Source of the DNA: Chitinophagales bacterium
Lineage (GTDB): Bacteria > Bacteroidota > Bacteroidia > Chitinophagales > Chitinophagaceae
Assembly (NCBI GenBank): GCA_017303455.1
Contig: JAFLBM010000008.1
Span: forward strand, 102,598 to 166,597
Length of the DNA stretch: 64,000 nucleotides
Direction: 5' to 3'
A program made the position numbers and the translations under genes. Below, piece by piece: positions 61,687 to 64,000 of the stretch (position 1 is the stretch's first letter; each line of letters begins with the position of its first letter). Under the pieces are notes generated by a model that was not told the DNA's origin, did not search any database, and saw only the letters and a list, made by a program, of their open reading frames with translations.

Positions 61687-64000
61687 TTATTCTTCCTCAT
61701 CAAATGCCATGGCTTCACGGGTGGTCTGCAACAATTCATACTCCTCTTTGCTACCCACGATCATGTTCTCAAATTCACGAAGACCGGTACCGGCGGGGAT
61801 CGGGTGACCTGTGATCACATTCTCCTTCAGACCCAGCATATCATCTGTTTTACCGTTGATGGCTGCAGATGACAATACCTTCGTGGTTTCCTGGAAGGAA
61901 GCCGCAGATATCCAGCTCGGAACACCCAGTGATGCTTTGGTGATACCCAGCAAGGTTGGTGCTGAAGTAGCAGGTTGTGCATCCCTGAATTCTACCGGCT
62001 TTTTATCATTACGGCGCAAAATCGAATTTTCCTCCCTCACCTCACGCAGGCTAACGATCTGGCCTGCACGAAGCTTACCAGAATCACCCGGCTCTGTCAC
62101 TACTTTCTTATCGTAGATATAATCATTCTCTTCTACAAATTCGAATTTATCAACTGAGTCATCTTCGAGGAAACGTGTATCACCCGGATCAACGATGCTT
62201 ACTTTACGCATCATCTGGCGAACGATCACCTCAATATGTTTGTCATTGATCCGCACACCCTGCAAACGATATACTTCCTGTATCTCATTTACCACGTACT
62301 GCTGAACAGCGAATGGTCCCTGGATAGAAAGAATATCCTGCGGTGATGTCTGACCATCGGAAAGTGGTGAACCCGCTTTCACAAAGTCGCCATCCTGTGC
62401 CAGAATTTGTCTTGTCAGCGGAACCAGGTATTTCTTCTGTACACCATCTTTTGCTTCGATGATGATCTCACGGTTACCACGTTTGATAGCACCCATTGAA
62501 ACCACTCCATCGATCTCAGATACAACAGCAGGATTACTTGGGTTCCTCGCTTCAAATAATTCCGTAACACGGGGCAGACCTCCGGTGATATCCCTGAGCT
62601 TGCCCAGTACACGGGGTATCTTCACCAATACCTGTCCTGCTCTCACCGCTTCACCTTCATCAAGGATGATATGGCTGCCGGTTGGCAGGTTATAAGATTT
62701 ACTATCCTTTCCACCATCTACGATAATAGAAGGAATCTTTGTCTTGTCGCGGGTTTCAATAACCACTTTCTCACGGTGACCGGTTTGCTCATCCGCTTCT
62801 TCACGATAGGTCACACCTTCGATTACATTTTCAAACTTCATGGTACCATTGATCTCAGCAACGATAACGTTGTTGAATGGATCCCATGAACAGATAGTAT
62901 CCCCTTTCTTCACTTTCTGACCATCTTTCACAAATAAGGTAGCACCGTAAGGAATATGCATTGTATTCAGCAACCTGTCGGTAGCAACATCTATATTCCT
63001 GATCTCACCCGTTCTTCCGATAACGATCTGTACTTTTTTACCTTCCGCATCTTCTGTCATTACAGAACGAAGTCCGTCAAACTGGATCGTACCATCAAAC
63101 TTAGCTGTTAATGTAGAGTCTACAGCAGCAGAACCAGCCACACCACCTACGTGGAAAGTACGGAGTGTCAGCTGTGTACCTGGTTCACCGATTGACTGTG
63201 CAGCGATGATACCAACCGCATCTCCCTTCTGTGCAGTGTTGCCGCTTGCCAGGTTCTTACCATAGCACTTCACACAACAACCTCTCTTGCTTTCGCAAGT
63301 CAGTACAGAACGGATCTCAACGGTTTCAATACCTGTATCTTCAATTTTCTTTGCAATATCTGAGGTGATTTCTTCACCGGCACCAACGATCAGCATTTCA
63401 CTTACCGGATCGTACACATCATGCAATGATGTACGTCCTTCGATCCTGTCGCTCAATGGTTCAATTACATCTTCATTATCTTTCAATGCACTGGTGGCAA
63501 TGCCACGCAGTGTACCGCAATCTTCTTCTGTGATCACCACATCCTGTGATACGTCAACCAGGCGACGGGTCAGGTAACCTGCATCCGCCGTTTTCAGGGC
63601 TGTATCCGCAAGACCCTTACGGGCACCGTGGGTAGAGATAAAGTAATCCAATACGTTCAATCCGCCTTTGAAGTTGGAAAGGATCGGGTTCTCAATGATC
63701 TCAGATCCTGTTGAACCGGATTTTCTTGGTTTCGCCATCAATCCCCTGATACCTGCCAGCTGTTTGATCTGTTGTTTAGAACCACGGGCACCTGAATCAA
63801 GCATCATATAAACAGAGTTGAACCCTTGCTTATCGCTGCTCAGTTCACGGATCAGTGTTTCAGTGATCCGGGTATCCACACGGCTCCAGATGTCAACGAT
63901 CTGGTTGTATCGTTCGTTGTTAGTGATCAGACCCATATTATAGTTATCCCATACCTCATCTACTTCACCCTTTGCATTCTCCAGCAATTCCTGCTTCACA
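61687..64000 (-). CDS. rpoC: DNA-directed RNA polymerase subunit beta' (3' part)
   Basis: The gene continues past the right edge; about 770 C-terminal residues are visible. The bridge-helix and trigger-loop regions are recognisable: [40 protein letters not shown] and [19 protein letters not shown]. Second zinc site cysteines are in [13 protein letters not shown]. The end MAFDEEE is normal. Terminator directly after. An internal GTG at 63999 is not a start; the frame has no end at the edge. Confidence 0.96.
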   Translation of the reverse strand, partial: VKQELLENAKGEVDEVWDNYNMGLITNNERYNQIVDIWSRVDTRITETLIRELSSDKQGFNSVYMMLDSGARGSKQQIKQLAGIRGLMAKPRKSGSTGSEIIENPILSNFKGGLNVLDYFISTHGARKGLADTALKTADAGYLTRRLVDVSQDVVITEEDCGTLRGIATSALKDNEDVIEPLSDRIEGRTSLHDVYDPVSEMLIVGAGEEITSDIAKKIEDTGIETVEIRSVLTCESKRGCCVKCYGKNLASGNTAQKGDAVGIIAAQSIGEPGTQLTLRTFHVGGVAGSAAVDSTLTAKFDGTIQFDGLRSVMTEDAEGKKVQIVIGRTGEIRNIDVATDRLLNTMHIPYGATLFVKDGQKVKKGDTICSWDPFNNVIVAEINGTMKFENVIEGVTYREEADEQTGHREKVVIETRDKTKIPSIIVDGGKDSKSYNLPTGSHIILDEGEAVRAGQVLVKIPRVLGKLRDITGGLPRVTELFEARNPSNPAVVSEIDGVVSMGAIKRGNREIIIEAKDGVQKKYLVPLTRQILAQDGDFVKAGSPLSDGQTSPQDILSIQGPFAVQQYVVNEIQEVYRLQGVRINDKHIEVIVRQMMRKVSIVDPGDTRFLEDDSVDKFEFVEENDYIYDKKVVTEPGDSGKLRAGQIVSLREVREENSILRRNDKKPVEFRDAQPATSAPTLLGITKASLGVPSWISAASFQETTKVLSSAAINGKTDDMLGLKENVITGHPIPAGTGLREFENMIVGSKEEYELLQTTREAMAFDEEE

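Overview
The window is chromosomal DNA from a member of the Bacteroidota, most likely family Chitinophagaceae. The family-level call is an inference from gene content, not from a marker search. Supporting signs are -7 promoter boxes of the form TAnnTTTG, a T9SS-type C-terminal sorting domain, a '3-coathanger'-style secreted protein, Reg_prop/Y_Y_Y hybrid sensors, tandem GSII and GSIII glutamine synthetases, and many signal peptides ending in AQ. Coding density is high and there is no rRNA, CRISPR array or prophage.

Layout. 1-2.4 kb: end of a Crp/Fnr regulator, then a short operon (SnoaL-like lipoprotein, F420-reductase-like Rossmann protein, secreted jelly-roll protein). 2.4-2.75 kb: hairpin-rich gap. 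2.7-9.1 kb: proC, fasciclin lipoprotein, purL-hldD, a polytopic membrane protein. 9.2-12.6 kb: GSII and GSIII. 12.7-18.4 kb: M19 dipeptidase, small lipoprotein, efp/accB/accC, mdh. 18.5-36 kb: an accessory surface/secretion region. It holds three tail-fibre-like secreted proteins (one frameshifted), a large beta-propeller/coathanger protein interrupted by one stop codon, two two-component systems, two T9SS/dockerin-type proteins and a class 3 lipase. 36-49.5 kb: housekeeping (RlmK-like methyltransferase, DnaQ/GIY-YIG fusion, thioesterase, FKBP, K+ channel, cmk, clpC, STAS, rnz, esterase, dapA, accA). 49.6-50.3 kb: a tRNA-Asp locus with two broken 5' copies and a small GIY-YIG gene between them. 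50.4-57.4 kb: L,D-transpeptidase-like protein, Gfo/Idh oxidoreductase plus sugar transferase, M1 peptidase plus GNAT protein. 57.4-64 kb: ispD, isoaspartyl peptidase, DUF6498-like protein, heptose kinase hldE/rfaE1, ompH/skp and the 3' part of rpoC.

How parts work together. accA and the efp-accB-accC group supply fatty-acid precursor synthesis. hldD and the heptose kinase serve LPS heptose synthesis. The Gfo/Idh and sugar transferase pair points to surface polysaccharide. The 18.5-32 kb region looks like a regulated set of surface proteins flanked by two sensor systems. An exact 20-nt repeat forms the -33 region of both the LuxR-type regulator gene and the adjacent tail-fibre-like gene, which suggests that the regulator controls itself and that gene.

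The most unusual structures are: (1) the 356-bp GIY-YIG unit flanked by 46-bp direct repeats of the tRNA-Asp 5' half, which leaves one intact tRNA downstream; (2) the shared 20-nt promoter element; (3) a dispersed GC-rich palindrome, also found inside two reading frames, one of them in the autocleavage linker of the isoaspartyl peptidase; (4) two single-mutation breaks in surface-protein genes.
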